From positions 37,709 through 101,708 of the forward strand of contig NZ_JADOEL010000014.1 of the NCBI RefSeq assembly GCF_015645465.1: 64,000 nt of DNA, given 5' to 3'. Below are positions 26,230 to 34,134 of the stretch, piece after piece. The notes under the pieces were generated by a model. It had not been told where the DNA came from and made no database searches. It saw only the letters and a list, made by a program, of their open reading frames with translations. Position 1 is the stretch's first letter, and every line of letters starts with the position of its first letter. Source of the DNA: Herminiimonas contaminans (GTDB taxonomy: Bacteria > Pseudomonadota > Gammaproteobacteria > Burkholderiales > Burkholderiaceae_D). A program made the position numbers and the translations under genes.

Positions 26230-27183
26230 ATGAAAACCAATTCCAAACTACGCCGTACACTACTGACCCTGCTGGCATTCAGCCCGCTGTTTGCACTGCC
26301 GGCACATGCGCAGAAAGCCGGCGATACCGTACGCATCGGCTATCAAAAGTCGTCGACCCTGATCACCGTACTGAAAACCCGCGGCACGCTGGAACAACGC
26401 CTCGGCGCATTGGGCGTAAAAGTAAGCTGGCATGAATTCGCCAGCGGCCTGCCACTGCTAGAAGCACTGAACGTCGGTGCAATCGATGTCTCCGCAGACG
26501 TCGCTGATACCGTCCCGGTATTCGCACAAGCAGCAGGTGCGCAACTAACCTATATCGCACAGGAATCGCCATCGCCGAGCGCACAAGCCATCGTCGTCAA
26601 GGCTGATTCGAATATCAAAACACTGGCCGACTTGCGCGGCAAACGCATCGGCTTTGCCAAGGCTGCGGGCGCACACTATCTGCTGATCGCTGCACTGGAA
26701 AAAGCTGGTCTCTCACTCAAGGATATCCAACTTGCCTACCTGGCCCCGGCCGATGGTCGCGCTGCCTTTGAGCGTGGTTCGATAGATGCATGGGTCATCT
26801 GGGACCCTTTCCTCGCTGCCGTACAACGCCAGGCGCAAGTACGCGTACTGACCGATGGTCGTGGCCTGGCTGATTACCAGCGCTATTACCTGGCATCGAC
26901 ACCGTATGCGAAAGCACGTCCCGATATCGTCAAAGTCATCGTCGACTCATTGTCCGAGACCGGTAAGTGGGTCAAGCAATCCCCCAAAGACGCTGCTGCG
27001 CTGCTGGCACCGGTTTGGGGTCTGGATGTAGCAACGGTTGAACAAGCGAATGCACGCCGCAGCTACGAAGTACGCGCCGTGTTGCCGGAACGTCTGGGCG
27101 AACAACAAAAAATCGCCGACGCCTTCCTGGCTGAAGGTTTATTGCCGAAGAAGGTCAACGCGACTGCCGTACCCGTTTTTTAA
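26230..27183 (+). CDS. Aliphatic sulfonate ABC transporter, periplasmic binding protein (second copy)
   Basis: The product has 317 residues from the ATG at 26230 with a GGGAG site. The signal peptide (LRRTLLTLLAFSPLFALPAHAQ) lacks a twin-arginine consensus followed by the FLK pattern, so it looks Sec-dependent, unlike the first binding protein of the same operon. The mature part shares the family pattern: TVRIGYQKSSTLITVLK, EALNVGAIDVSADVADTVPVFAQ, TLADLRGKRIGFAKAAGAHY, DGRAAFERGSIDAWVIWDPF. Having two binding proteins for a single permease/ATPase set suggests a wider substrate range. Confidence 0.9.
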   Translation: MKTNSKLRRTLLTLLAFSPLFALPAHAQKAGDTVRIGYQKSSTLITVLKTRGTLEQRLGALGVKVSWHEFASGLPLLEALNVGAIDVSADVADTVPVFAQAAGAQLTYIAQESPSPSAQAIVVKADSNIKTLADLRGKRIGFAKAAGAHYLLIAALEKAGLSLKDIQLAYLAPADGRAAFERGSIDAWVIWDPFLAAVQRQAQVRVLTDGRGLADYQRYYLASTPYAKARPDIVKVIVDSLSETGKWVKQSPKDAAALLAPVWGLDVATVEQANARRSYEVRAVLPERLGEQQKIADAFLAEGLLPKKVNATAVPVF

Positions 27184-27216
27184 TTCACGTAACACCAGCA
27201 TTGGAATAATCAGATC

Positions 27217-28470
27217 ATGGGTCAAATACTGAAGCTCGATGAGCAAGCCGCAGCACGCTATACGCCGGATCATCTGGTAGCACGCGATTTCGGTGCGTTG
27301 ACAGATGCGGTCGAGCAAACCGCGGCTGCACTGGCACTCACTGCAACCGAGCGCGATCGCAGCGGCGGCACCGCCTGGACCGAGCGCCAGGTATTGCGTG
27401 ACAGTGGTTTGCTGAAGCTGGCGGTACCTGCCGCCTTCGGTGGGCCGGAGACTCCATGGCCGACTATATACAAAATCATCCGTCGCTTTGCCGAAGTCGA
27501 CAGCTCGCTCGCACATTTGTTTGGCTTCCAGCATTTGCAGGTAGCCAGTGTCGCGCTGTTCGGCAATCCGGAACAAAAAGCCCGCTACCTCGGCAAAACC
27601 GTCAGTGAAAACTGGTTCTGGGGCAATGCGACGAATGGGCTAGATACGCGTGCCACACTGGTCTGGCGTGATGGCAAGGATGGCGATGCAGGCTACTACG
27701 AGCTCAATGGCATCAAGTCATTCTGCTCGGGTGCAACCGGCTCCGACATGCTCAACATCACCGCGCCGCGTTCAGTTGATCCGGCGGATCGCGTCTTTCT
27801 ATCCATCCCGACCGCACGAGACGGTGTCAATGTACTCGATGACTGGGACAACCTGGGTCAGCGACAGACCGACAGCGGCTCTGTTACTTTCGACAAAGTG
27901 TGGGTGGAAGCACATGAAGTACTCGGCCCACCGGGCACTTCCGGTACACCACGCGCGACGCTACGTACACTGGTCTCGCAACTGATACTGATCGAAATTT
28001 ATATCGGCAATGCGCAAGGTGCGTTGCTGAACGCGTGGAAGTACACGCATGAGCAGGGTCGCCCGTGGTTAACTTCCGGTGTGGCGCGTGCGATAGACGA
28101 TCCGTTTACACAGCAACACTACGGTGATTTGCGCATCGCGCTGCGCGGAGCAATCGCATTGGCAGAGGATGCAGCGACCAGATTGCAGAAAGCATGGGAA
28201 CGTGGCGATGCACTGACCGCAGAAGAACGCGGCACGCTGGCAGTAGCTATCTATGAAACCAAGATAGCGGCAGCGCGCGTCGCACTGGATATCACCGCAA
28301 GGATATTTGAAGTCATGGGCGCGCGCGCTACGGCGGCCAAGTATGGCTTTGATCGCTACTGGCGCAATGTGCGGGTACACACACTGCACGATTCACTGGA
28401 CTACAAACTCAAGGATGTCGGCCATTGGGTGCTGACCGGAGAGGTGCCCACGCCTTCGATTTACTCCTGA
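27217..28470 (+). CDS. Acyl-CoA-dehydrogenase-fold oxidoreductase, SfnB/DszC type
   Basis: The product has 417 residues. The fold is that of acyl-CoA dehydrogenases used as flavin-dependent monooxygenases: an N-terminal helical domain (VLRDSGLLKLAVPAAFGGPE, FAEVDSSLAHLFGFQH), a central beta domain (YYELNGIKSFCSGATGSD, DSGSVTFDKVWVEAHEVLG) and a C-terminal helical bundle ending in RNVRVHTLHDSLDYKLKDVG. The C-terminal segment and the sulfonate transporter context match the SfnB/DszC group, which uses FMNH2 to act on organosulfur compounds. No flavin reductase gene is adjacent. The substrate is not determined. Confidence 0.86.
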   Translation: MGQILKLDEQAAARYTPDHLVARDFGALTDAVEQTAAALALTATERDRSGGTAWTERQVLRDSGLLKLAVPAAFGGPETPWPTIYKIIRRFAEVDSSLAHLFGFQHLQVASVALFGNPEQKARYLGKTVSENWFWGNATNGLDTRATLVWRDGKDGDAGYYELNGIKSFCSGATGSDMLNITAPRSVDPADRVFLSIPTARDGVNVLDDWDNLGQRQTDSGSVTFDKVWVEAHEVLGPPGTSGTPRATLRTLVSQLILIEIYIGNAQGALLNAWKYTHEQGRPWLTSGVARAIDDPFTQQHYGDLRIALRGAIALAEDAATRLQKAWERGDALTAEERGTLAVAIYETKIAAARVALDITARIFEVMGARATAAKYGFDRYWRNVRVHTLHDSLDYKLKDVGHWVLTGEVPTPSIYS

Positions 28471-28480
28471 CCTGGCTGGC

Positions 28481-29368
28481 TCAAGGCTGCTTGCCACCTT
28501 TTGCCAGGCCAGCCTTGAGTTCATCCACCAGCGCATCCGGCACGTAATGCGGCCCGTCAAATAAATACACCTGACGTGCGCCGTAGGTATTCAGTTGCGG
28601 CATCAGCTCGGCTGCGGTCGCGGCGCGAAAACCACCACCCACCTGTGGCCGGAATGCCTCGACGATCACGCGTACACGATTCTTGCCGAGCCGCTTTTCC
28701 ATCGCGGTCACATAATCAAGCGCGACGCTGGCTTCACGCGCATGCACACCGACACCATCCTGGAAAAACACGCCTACATCCTTGGGTAACCAGAGTTCCA
28801 GCCACTTCGCCACATCATCCGGCCCGACATTTGCACTGTCATACACGCTGATCCACAAAGGGCGCGGCAACTTGTTGAGGATGGTGGCCAGCTTGGGAGC
28901 ATCACCCCAGGTCGGATCTATCTCTACCGGGAAATACCAGCCGACTACATTCAACGGTGTCGGCAATTTTGCCAGGCGTTCCGACAAGGCACCCAGCTGT
29001 TCCACATTGGCACGCGCCTTGGTCTCATCAAAATTCCCGGCCAGGCCAAGTATCACTTCCTTGGCCCATGGTTCCGCTGCTATGCGTTTCCAGTCAGGCA
29101 GTTTGGGTGCGGTCGGAATCCCGGCACCGCTGACGAATGCCAGGTTGTCGACGGCTGTCCACTGCACCAATAGCTGACGCGCGCCTATCTGATCCCATTT
29201 ACCTTTGGGATCGATGACTGCATTCTCAGGCTGCCATACGACGCCGCTGATGGTCGAGGCACAAGCGGTAAGCATGCTGACGCCACCTAACAATGCAGAC
29301 AGCAACAAACAGCGAGCGAGGAAAGGTCGTGCGGAAGGAAAGAAGCTGGATTCAACTGCAGACGACAT
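28481..29368 (-). CDS. YbcH-like lipoprotein, last gene of the Nfr-type glycan operon
   Basis: The product has 295 residues from the ATG at 29368, which has an AGGGA site six bases upstream. A signal sequence ends in a lipobox-like SMLTACAS. The body (VVGWYFPVEIDPTWGDAPKL, PLWISVYDSANVGPDD, VGVFFQDGVGVHA, VRVIVEAFRP) looks like a TIM-barrel of the glycoside-hydrolase-like kind; acidic residues sit at the ends of these strands. Its length and its place after nfrA match E. coli ybcH. It may trim or bind the glycan in the periplasm, but that is inference. It is separated by 89 bases from nfrA. Confidence 0.7.
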   Translation of the reverse strand: MSSAVESSFFPSARPFLARCLLLSALLGGVSMLTACASTISGVVWQPENAVIDPKGKWDQIGARQLLVQWTAVDNLAFVSGAGIPTAPKLPDWKRIAAEPWAKEVILGLAGNFDETKARANVEQLGALSERLAKLPTPLNVVGWYFPVEIDPTWGDAPKLATILNKLPRPLWISVYDSANVGPDDVAKWLELWLPKDVGVFFQDGVGVHAREASVALDYVTAMEKRLGKNRVRVIVEAFRPQVGGGFRAATAAELMPQLNTYGARQVYLFDGPHYVPDALVDELKAGLAKGGKQP

Positions 29369-29457
29369 AGTGATCCCTGACGACAAAGTAGTTCATTGTG
29401 CACTCTTTACGCGTCAGGGGGAAATCGGCACCTGCTTCATGTCCGCGCAGCAAGATG

Positions 29458-31986
29458 TCAGTAAGCAAGTGTGGTACGAAAGACCACCCCTTCTGCCCTG
29501 TCATCACCTGACAACTTGAAGCGATACTGCAGCGAGAAATCAACATACGATTGCGGTGCCTTGTAGTGATCTTCGCGGAACCAGTAACGCATGCTGACAC
29601 CGGGCCCCATGCCGATCGCGGTTTTATCGGCTGGCAGTTTCAAGCTCGAATTGAAATCCGAACCGATAACGACATGCGGCGTGATGGTCAGCTTCGGATT
29701 GATGTTATCCAGTCGGTAGGTACGCCCCAACTGACCTTCAAACACCGAGTAGGTCTGTTTATTGTCTATATACCGCCCGACCTCACCGAAGATCTGTCCC
29801 GTCCACCAGCTAGGCTGATCGACCCGTAAATCGGTACCGAAAGAATTCGAATAGGCGAGACGTGCGATCCAGTCGCCCTCACCGGAGGCTGAGCCTATCT
29901 TGATCTGGCGCTGCAGGGCCATGATGAAGTTGGTTTCGCTGAATGGCTTCCAGCGGATACCGATACCACCTTGCGCGGTTGGTGCACCGGTGACGGCATT
30001 GTTTTTGTTGTACACGGTCTCAAACACACTGGCGTAAATCTCTATCGGACGCCCGCTGCGATAACCGAATGGCCGCCAGTAAACTTCACCACCTATCTGC
30101 GCACTATTATTGGTGCCGCTAGGTGTAATACCGGAACCTGGCTGCAGGCTGGCACCGCGATAGTTAAGAGAGGCGGTCGCCCCCCAGGTACGCTCTATAT
30201 CTGCAATCGCGCGTCGGGTTTCAAATAGTTGCTGCAGCGTGAGCGCGATATCGCCTTTGTCTACTGCATCAACGGTACGGCGGAAGTATTTGGATGCATC
30301 CGGATCACGTCGTGCACTCAATGCTGCATAGGCTGTATCCGGTATCGCTGCCGGTGGCAGGCCGACTTCCTGATCCGCCTGGTCAAACAAGCTAAAGGCG
30401 CGCTTGCTTTCACCTGCTGATGCAGCGACGTAAGCTTGTTCGACTTTCGGCATGCCGTCGAACACACCAGCTTCTTCAGCAGCGTTGTAGCGACGACTGG
30501 CTTCCTTGCGCTCATGCAGGCGGGACAGCATATTGATTTGCAACGGCACCGAAGCGGTACCCAGCTGCAGGACATCTTTGTAGTCTTGTTCGGCCTGCTC
30601 TTTTTTACCCAAGGCTTCACGCACCCGTCCGCGTTGCGCCAGCATCTCCGGATCACGGTTGCCACCATCGATAGCCAGTGTCGCTTCGCGTTCGGCGGCT
30701 TCCAGCTGCTTATCGCGGCTCAGGATATTCACCAGCAGTAATTGATAGGCGGGATTACCTGGCGACTTCTGCAAGGCTGCCCGGGTCTGGCTCAGCGCCA
30801 GCGGGTAGTCATTACTGGCGAGTGCCTTGTACGCAGCATCTGCACTAGCATATGCCGGGTCAGGTGGCGGACTACCTGGCATCAAACCACAAACTTCGGC
30901 ATTCATCTCGCCACGACAACGCAAGACAGGCGGTGGCATCACCTGCGAGCTGACTATTTGTTGCTGGCTCGCTCGGCGTAAGCGTAACTCGGCGGCGCTG
31001 CGCTTGCGGCTTGCGACTGCAGCATTGCCATCCAGCGATTCCAGTACCTTCAACACAGCATCCGGTTCACCCGCGTATAAATCGGTATCGGCAATGATCA
31101 AACGCAGATTGACCATATCCTCAGTCGTCATGCTGCCACGCAGCGTCAGTGCCTGTTCAAAATCAGCAGTCGCGGCCGCACGCTGGCCCTGGCGTTGCCG
31201 GATATAGCCGTGCCAGGTCAAAGCCACCGGATCATTTCCTTTTTGCAGCAAGGGTTCCAGCGCCTGCGATGCTTCATCCAGCCTGTCCGCACCCAACAAT
31301 GACTGCACCAACAGCAAGCGATAAACGCGACGCTCCGGTGCGTACTTCACAGCACGTTGTGCTGCGTCGATGGCCTGCGCGTAATTCTGCTTATCCAGTG
31401 CCTGGTATATCTGCGTGCCTGCTGCATTCGCGAGATTCTGATTCACCACTACGCGCTCTTGCGCGAACGAAGAACGTGGGCCAAAGCGTTGCAAGGCCTG
31501 CGTCACGGTCTGGTCCGCTTCATCAAATCGCTGCGCTGCCAATTGGGAATTGATCAGCAAGGTCCAGTACGCTGAATTAGCCGGTGCCAGTCGCACCGCA
31601 TGCTGTGCATGGTCGATGGCTGCGACGTAATCCTTTTTGTTATAGGCCTTATAGCCCTTATCAGCAGCGATATAGGCGGGATTGTTTGCCGGGGTGGCAG
31701 CTGACGCTGGCTTTCGTGCTGCGGCTATCGCTTGTTGCTGGCTCTTTTGCGAGGCTTCCGCCTGTGTCAGCAACTGTTTCAGGCGTGCTACATCGGGGCG
31801 CAGGCGCACGGCTTCGCGTGCCTGCTCGGCCGCTTTCGCATAGTCACCTTTTGCGTATGACTTGTATGCTGCATCTGCCATTTCATAAGCGGGACCGCTC
31901 AGTGGCAAATCTGTTTCCTCCGCAGCGACATGTGTCAACATCCCTGCATTCATCAGCAGCAATAAAAGAAGATTTGTTTTTTTCAT
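29458..31986 (-). CDS. nfrA: NfrA-like TPR and outer-membrane barrel protein (N4 adsorption protein A family)
   Basis: The product has 842 residues. A signal peptide (MKKTNLLLLLLMNAGMLTHVAA) is followed by TPR-like repeats, for example AYKSYAKGDYAKAAEQAREA, GYKAYNKKDYVAAIDHAQHA, YQALDKQNYAQAIDAAQRA and AYKALASNDYPLALSQTRAA. The last 240 residues form the NfrA C-terminal domain (LNYRGASLQPGSGI, GEVYWRPFGYRSGRPIEIY, VDFSLQYRFKL) and the chain ends in a tyrosine, as barrels do. In E. coli NfrA is the outer-membrane receptor for phage N4 and exports the NGR glycan. Its ATG overlaps the nfrB stop by one base. Confidence 0.87.
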   Translation of the reverse strand: MKKTNLLLLLLMNAGMLTHVAAEETDLPLSGPAYEMADAAYKSYAKGDYAKAAEQAREAVRLRPDVARLKQLLTQAEASQKSQQQAIAAARKPASAATPANNPAYIAADKGYKAYNKKDYVAAIDHAQHAVRLAPANSAYWTLLINSQLAAQRFDEADQTVTQALQRFGPRSSFAQERVVVNQNLANAAGTQIYQALDKQNYAQAIDAAQRAVKYAPERRVYRLLLVQSLLGADRLDEASQALEPLLQKGNDPVALTWHGYIRQRQGQRAAATADFEQALTLRGSMTTEDMVNLRLIIADTDLYAGEPDAVLKVLESLDGNAAVASRKRSAAELRLRRASQQQIVSSQVMPPPVLRCRGEMNAEVCGLMPGSPPPDPAYASADAAYKALASNDYPLALSQTRAALQKSPGNPAYQLLLVNILSRDKQLEAAEREATLAIDGGNRDPEMLAQRGRVREALGKKEQAEQDYKDVLQLGTASVPLQINMLSRLHERKEASRRYNAAEEAGVFDGMPKVEQAYVAASAGESKRAFSLFDQADQEVGLPPAAIPDTAYAALSARRDPDASKYFRRTVDAVDKGDIALTLQQLFETRRAIADIERTWGATASLNYRGASLQPGSGITPSGTNNSAQIGGEVYWRPFGYRSGRPIEIYASVFETVYNKNNAVTGAPTAQGGIGIRWKPFSETNFIMALQRQIKIGSASGEGDWIARLAYSNSFGTDLRVDQPSWWTGQIFGEVGRYIDNKQTYSVFEGQLGRTYRLDNINPKLTITPHVVIGSDFNSSLKLPADKTAIGMGPGVSMRYWFREDHYKAPQSYVDFSLQYRFKLSGDDRAEGVVFRTTLAY

Positions 31987-34133
31987 TATGATTGGCTCTC
32001 TTGTGCTGCACGTAGACGACGTTGTTCTTCCACTACCTGTTCTATGACATGCCGTTCGATCACACCGCTCTCCACCAGATAATCACCGATGCGACCATGC
32101 TCTTCTGGCCGGTAAGCGTCCATCGCTGCATCGAAGGCTTCCTTGTTTACCAGGCCATGCTCTATCAGCAGATCGCCGAGCAACGGTACGCTGGTCGCAC
32201 CTTCCGGCAACGGCCTGAAGGCATCTGTTTCCCCTCGCAAGTAACGCAAACCGGCAGCGATCTCGCTATCACGCGCGATACGCAACGCCGGATCCTGACC
32301 GAATACGATGGATACTTCCTGCATCTCCTCGGGGGTCAACGGTGCTGCCACTACGACCAGCGGGCGATTGTGCATATCGTTGCCGATATACAGCATACGC
32401 AGGCGCACACATAATTCCAGCGGGACATACCCGGCATACTTCTCCACCAGCTCTGCATCCAGAGTCGCACGCGGCAAGTCAGACTGGAAGGCTATCGCTT
32501 CGGCCAGTGTTTCTTCATCCAGCCAGCCATTTGAAATCAGGATGCGACCGAGCGGCCTGTGTGTTTTATCCCTCTCCTGCAATGCATCGCTCATCTTTTG
32601 CGCATCGACTGCTTGCCATGCCGTCAGCACTTCACCCAGCAATTGCCGCTTCTGCACCAATTGCGAGGTAGTCGGGAAGTCGTGCATGGTTTTATCCCAC
32701 ACCATCTTTTTCCCCATCAGCATATGGCCGGAGAATAGTTTCCATGCACGACATACCGCCATGAAGTTGATGATGTTACCGACCACCATGCGCGGGATAG
32801 ACATCAGTCCATGTTCCCAGCCATACAGCCGCGCGACAAAATAGAAGCGCTGGATTACACGCAAAGCCAGCGCAAACAGAATGAACTGCGCCACCCACTG
32901 CAACCAGCTTCCCTCGACGAAGAGACTGGGGAACTCCAGGGTCCAGATCCCGGCCAGATGGGCAAGATAAAACAGGATGAACTGGAAGAACAACACATAA
33001 GCAACCACGCTGACGATAGAGGTCACTATCCCTTTGCGATCGCGGAACAACAGGTATTTATGCGCGAACGAACCGCGCCAGCCCATCTGCTCCCAGTTCT
33101 GCATGCTGATACCGAGCACCCAGCGTGCTTTTTGTCGATAGGAAGTGCGAAAGGTATCCGGGAAAAATTCGCGCACACATAAAGGCATGCGGATAACACG
33201 CTCCTTATCCGGCCCAAGGCCAAACCAGCGCCGCCCACGCGTCACGAAATCAACCGGGAATACAGCAAAGATGGATTTCATGCCCATCGCAGCCAGGCGA
33301 TTACCGACGTCATAATCTTCCGTCAGGCTTTCCGTATTGAAGGGCTGGTTATTGGTAGTCGCCGCCAGTGCCAGCAAGGCGCGGCGCGAGAAGCAGGTGC
33401 CAACACCAGCCGATGGCACGGTACCGGTGACGCTTTCACGCACCACCAGATCCTTGGCATGCCACTCGGCGAATTCATCCATGTAAACACCTGCCACCAG
33501 CTCGTACCACTCTCGTTCCAGCGAAGCGACTGGTAACTGGATCATGTCTTTACGTGGCAACAGATAGTTGAAGAACTTCAGTTCCAGCGGATGCAGCACG
33601 TCTTCACTATCGTGCAGGATGACACCGGCAAACTCGATCCCGGCTTGCTGCTCATGCAGGAAAATGGCCTGGATCACCCAGTTCAGACAATCGGCCTTGC
33701 AGGTGGGACCATCATGCGGCACTTCGACGCGCCGCAATTGCTTGTAGCGCCGCCGCATGCGTTCGACTTCTTCTATCGTCCGCTGGTCGTTGACGTAAGT
33801 ACCGACGAAGACGGTGTAATTGCGATAGTCGAGCGTTGCCACCATGCTTTCTATCATCTGTGCGATCACATCGTATTCGAGCCAGGCTGGCACCATGATG
33901 GCCAGATGCTGTTCTTCGCGCTCCTTGATCTGTTCCGGTGTCAACGGGCGATAGCTGTCGTTATTCCTGAAGCGGAATTTACGTATGATTTCACGCGTCC
34001 AATACCAACCATCGATAAACAAATCATCGAAACTGGAAATCATGATGAGTACCGCCACTACGACGGCGATACTCTCCAGTGCGCTGTAATACTGCGCGAA
34101 GAAAATCGGCCAGAATAGAGAATCGGCACTCAA
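31986..34133 (-). CDS. nfrB: NfrB-like membrane glycosyltransferase with C-terminal c-di-GMP-binding MshEN-type domain
   Basis: About 715 residues if translation starts at TTG 34133, just past the upstream stop and behind an AGGG site; a GTG at 34193 inside the upstream gene is the alternative. After one membrane helix comes a processive GT2 domain: DSEDVLHP near residue 175, TESLTEDYDVGNR, and the Q-x-x-R-W motif RQKARWVLG. Four or more further helices follow. The C-terminal 200 residues carry two MshEN/GSPII_E_N-type repeats (LGRILISNGWLDEETLAEAI, then GRIGDYLVESGVIERHVIEQ), known to bind c-di-GMP in this family. It should polymerise an N-acetylhexosamine sugar when c-di-GMP is bound. Confidence 0.88.
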   Translation of the reverse strand: MSADSLFWPIFFAQYYSALESIAVVVAVLIMISSFDDLFIDGWYWTREIIRKFRFRNNDSYRPLTPEQIKEREEQHLAIMVPAWLEYDVIAQMIESMVATLDYRNYTVFVGTYVNDQRTIEEVERMRRRYKQLRRVEVPHDGPTCKADCLNWVIQAIFLHEQQAGIEFAGVILHDSEDVLHPLELKFFNYLLPRKDMIQLPVASLEREWYELVAGVYMDEFAEWHAKDLVVRESVTGTVPSAGVGTCFSRRALLALAATTNNQPFNTESLTEDYDVGNRLAAMGMKSIFAVFPVDFVTRGRRWFGLGPDKERVIRMPLCVREFFPDTFRTSYRQKARWVLGISMQNWEQMGWRGSFAHKYLLFRDRKGIVTSIVSVVAYVLFFQFILFYLAHLAGIWTLEFPSLFVEGSWLQWVAQFILFALALRVIQRFYFVARLYGWEHGLMSIPRMVVGNIINFMAVCRAWKLFSGHMLMGKKMVWDKTMHDFPTTSQLVQKRQLLGEVLTAWQAVDAQKMSDALQERDKTHRPLGRILISNGWLDEETLAEAIAFQSDLPRATLDAELVEKYAGYVPLELCVRLRMLYIGNDMHNRPLVVVAAPLTPEEMQEVSIVFGQDPALRIARDSEIAAGLRYLRGETDAFRPLPEGATSVPLLGDLLIEHGLVNKEAFDAAMDAYRPEEHGRIGDYLVESGVIERHVIEQVVEEQRRLRAAQESQS

Positions 34134-34134
34134 A

